From: Deltaproteobacteria bacterium
GTDB taxonomy: Bacteria; Myxococcota_A; UBA9160; JAFDET01
Length of the DNA: 7,611 nucleotides
Direction: 5' to 3'
Assembly: GCA_019310195.1 (NCBI GenBank)
Contig: JAFDET010000151.1
Location: 1 to 7,611, forward strand
Every line of letters begins with the position of its first letter. Position 1 is the first letter of the stretch. Made by a program: the position numbers and the translations under genes. The notes below the pieces were generated by a model. The model made no database searches and was not told the origin of the DNA. It saw only the letters and a program-made list of their open reading frames with translations. Positions 6,033 through 7,611 of this stretch are shown piece by piece.

Positions 6033-6722
6033 TCAGGCCGCCGGGCTCTCGCGGCGGCCCATGAAGTAGCCCACGCCCTTCACCGTGTGGATCAGCTTGG
6101 GATCGAAGCCGCGGTCCATCTTCTTGCGCAGGTGGTTGATGTGGACGTCGATCAGGTTGGAGTAGCTGTCGAAGCTGTAGCCCCAGACCTTCTCGGTGAT
6201 CATGGCACGCGACACCACCTGCTCGGCGTTGCGCATCAGGTACTCCAGAAGCGTGAACTCCTTGGGCGTCAGATCGATGGGCCGCCCGGCGCGCTCGACG
6301 GTGTGGCGCTGGGTGTCGAGCATCAAGTCCTCGACCTGCAGGCGCCCGTCCAGGGGCTCGCCGAGCCGGCGCCGGGCCACCGCGCGCACCCGCGCCAGCA
6401 GCTCTGCAAAGGCGAAGGGCTTGGGCAGGTAGTCATCGGCACCCAGGTTGAGGCCCCGGATGCGATCGCTGGCTTCACCCCGCGCCGACAGGAACAGCAC
6501 CGGCGTATCCACACCCAGCTCGCGCAGGTCCTTCAGGATCGCGTAGCCGTCCCGCCCGGGAAGCATGACGTCCAGGATCAGCAGGTCGTAGACGCCGCTG
6601 CGCGCGCGCTCGAAGCCCTCGTCGCCGTCCAGCGCCACGTCCGCGACGAAGCCATTCTCGTGCAGGCCCTTCTGGATGTACTCGCGGGCCCCGGGATCAT
6701 CTTCCACGTAGAGGATCTTCAT
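6033..6722 (-). CDS. OmpR/PhoB-family response regulator (CusR/CopR-like)
   Basis: DNA-binding regulator of 229 residues. The receiver domain (1 to about 117) has the acidic pocket D8/D9, phospho-acceptor D51 (LILDVMLPG), switch S79 and K101 (LPKPFAFAELLARVR). A winged-helix DNA-binding domain (about 128-222) carries LTPKEFTLLEYL (151-162), the recognition helix region NLIDVHINHLRKKMD (189-203) and the wing HTVKGVGYF (212-220). The best remembered likeness is to CusR/CopR-type regulators, matching the kinase that follows 3 bp downstream. The ATG is fixed by the family start MKILYVEDD, yet the bases before it (CTCTTCTTC) contain no Shine-Dalgarno sequence, and the start lies inside the end of pabB. 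Expression therefore probably depends on ribosomes finishing pabB. Its targets are unknown; autoregulation is usual for this family, but I saw no convincing direct-repeat operator in the window. Confidence 0.94.
   Translation of the reverse strand: MKILYVEDDPGAREYIQKGLHENGFVADVALDGDEGFERARSGVYDLLILDVMLPGRDGYAILKDLRELGVDTPVLFLSARGEASDRIRGLNLGADDYLPKPFAFAELLARVRAVARRRLGEPLDGRLQVEDLMLDTQRHTVERAGRPIDLTPKEFTLLEYLMRNAEQVVSRAMITEKVWGYSFDSYSNLIDVHINHLRKKMDRGFDPKLIHTVKGVGYFMGRRESPAA
6036..6059 (-). promoter_or_regulatory. GC hairpin at the regulator-kinase junction
   Basis: GGCCGCCG (6036-6043) and CGGCGGCC (6052-6059) form a perfect 8-bp stem with an 8-nt loop. In the minus-strand mRNA it spans the last codons of the regulator and ends 6 nt before the kinase GTG, where a ribosome binding site would be expected. 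There is no T-run, so it is not a terminator. It could hold the kinase start closed until a ribosome ending the regulator opens it, or it could be a chance effect of high GC. Confidence 0.4.
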
Positions 6723-7611
6723 GAAGAAGAGGGTCCGGGTGGGCTGGGTTCAGGTCAAGGGAAGAGGCTGAACGGCGCCTGAAGCGATTCTCCCCGGGGG
6801 GCCTCAGACTGGCTGGGCTGGGCTCGGGGCAGGCGGCCAGCGCCTCGAGCAGGGCGCGCGCCTTGTCCAGGGACTCGCGGTACTCGGCCAGGGGGTGCGA
6901 GTCGGCGACGACCCCGCCGCCGGCGTGCAGCCAGGCCCGTCCCCCGCGCACCAACAGGGTGCGGATCACGACGCACAGGTCCAGCCCCCCGCGCGCGTCC
7001 AGGTAGCCCAGAGCCCCGGAGTAGACGCCGCGCCGAACCGGCTCCAAGGCATCCAGGATCTCCAGGGCGGCCAGCTTGGGCGCTCCGGTCATCGAGCCCG
7101 GCGGGAACGCCGCGGCGACCGCGTCGAGCGCGTCGCGATCGGCTCGCAGCCGGCCCTCCACCACCGACACCATCTGATGAACCGTGGCAAAGGCCTCCAG
7201 CCGGAACAGCTCCGGCACCCGCACGCTGCCGGTGCGGCAGACCCGGCCCAGGTCGTTGCGCACCAGATCCACGATCATCAGGTTCTCGGCCCGATCCTTC
7301 TCCGACGCGAGCAGCGCCCGGCGCAGAGCCGCGTCCTCTTCGGGCGTGTCTCCGCGGGGCCGCGTGCCCTTGATGGGCCGGCTTTCCACGGCGCCGTCGC
7401 TTCCCACGCACAGGAAGCGCTCCGGCGAGCTTCCCACCACCGCCACCTCGGGCAGCTCCAGGAACGCGGCGAAGGGAGCCGGATTCCGTTCGCGTAGGGC
7501 GCGGTAGAGCTCCAGGGCATCGCCCTCGAAGACCGCCTCCAAGCGCTGGGTGAGGCACGCCTGGTAGACGCGCCCCAGGGCGATCTGCTCACGAATGGCC
7601 TCGACGGCCTT
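6697..7611 (-). CDS. pabB: Aminodeoxychorismate synthase component I (partial, N-terminus outside window)
   Basis: This is the C-terminal 304 residues of a chorismate-binding enzyme; the frame is open to the right edge, starting KAVEAIREQIALGRVYQACLTQ, and roughly the first third is missing. It joins ammonia to chorismate to give 4-amino-4-deoxychorismate for p-aminobenzoate and folate, normally with the PabA glutaminase. The motif SRPIKGTRPRG carries the lysine typical of PabB (about residue 81 of the visible part), where anthranilate synthase TrpE has alanine. Also present are AENLMIVDLVRNDLGRV, AFPPGSMTGAPKL, GVYSGALGY and the AGGGVVADS end motif. The family domain ends near SLDKARALLEAL; about 45 more residues rich in Pro, Arg and Ser follow before a TGA that overlaps the regulator gene by 26 bp. 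No PabC lyase fusion is present. The tail is probably non-conserved run-on sequence. Confidence 0.9.
   Translation of the reverse strand, partial: KAVEAIREQIALGRVYQACLTQRLEAVFEGDALELYRALRERNPAPFAAFLELPEVAVVGSSPERFLCVGSDGAVESRPIKGTRPRGDTPEEDAALRRALLASEKDRAENLMIVDLVRNDLGRVCRTGSVRVPELFRLEAFATVHQMVSVVEGRLRADRDALDAVAAAFPPGSMTGAPKLAALEILDALEPVRRGVYSGALGYLDARGGLDLCVVIRTLLVRGGRAWLHAGGGVVADSHPLAEYRESLDKARALLEALAACPEPSPASLRPPGENRFRRRSASSLDLNPAHPDPLLHEDPLRGR

Noticed and set aside
6753..6758. TTGACC on the minus strand as a -35 element for the regulator
   Set aside because: No acceptable -10 sequence lies about 17 bp downstream; the region there is GGACCC-like.
4707..6782. Open frame of 691 codons on the plus strand across the kinase and regulator
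   Set aside because: Both opposite-strand genes have all family motifs. This frame crosses their junction and is biased to His, Gln, Val and Ala, typical of third-position GC shadowing.
6697..7611. Anthranilate synthase component I (trpE) instead of pabB
   Set aside because: The diagnostic motif reads PIKGT with lysine, the PabB form, rather than PIAGT.

Overview
This is a GC-rich window (well over 60% G+C by eye) from a Gram-negative-type bacterium. The two-membrane-style signalling proteins, the CHASE2 adenylate cyclase, the Pro/Thr-tailed protein and the codon bias would fit a myxobacterial, deltaproteobacterial or similar uncultivated lineage, but nothing here fixes the taxon. I see no tRNA, rRNA, CRISPR array, prophage or transposase gene.

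Layout. Left edge (to 319, + strand): the 3' end of a gene of unknown function whose product ends in a (Pro-Thr)9 tail. A strong GC hairpin with a short T-run follows at 348-388. Next comes a complete 750-residue CHASE2-type class III nucleotidyl cyclase (400-2652, +), probably an adenylate cyclase that turns an extracytoplasmic signal into cAMP. Directly after its stop codon lies a 96-bp element (2653-2748) made of two perfect 33-bp inverted arms around a 30-bp spacer; each arm is itself an imperfect palindrome. This REPIN-like or MITE-like repeat fills the whole space to the convergent gene on the other strand and supplies that gene's stop codon.

The right part is one minus-strand gene train, read from the right edge leftwards: pabB (partial, p-aminobenzoate/folate synthesis), an OmpR/CusR-type response regulator, its histidine kinase, and a cytoplasmic S9 prolyl-oligopeptidase-family serine peptidase. 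The junctions are a 26-bp overlap, a 3-bp gap and a 4-bp overlap. None of the three downstream genes has a good Shine-Dalgarno sequence, so they are probably co-transcribed and translationally coupled.

Inference: the kinase and regulator form a complete two-component pair made together with the peptidase, while pabB may simply be the upstream housekeeping gene whose transcript they share. The cyclase faces this train and meets it at the repeat, which is well placed to end or protect both convergent transcripts. Most of the window is ordinary chromosome. The most notable items are the inverted repeat and its intrusion into the peptidase gene, the tightly coupled kinase-regulator-peptidase cassette, and the hairpin just in front of the cyclase ribosome-binding site.
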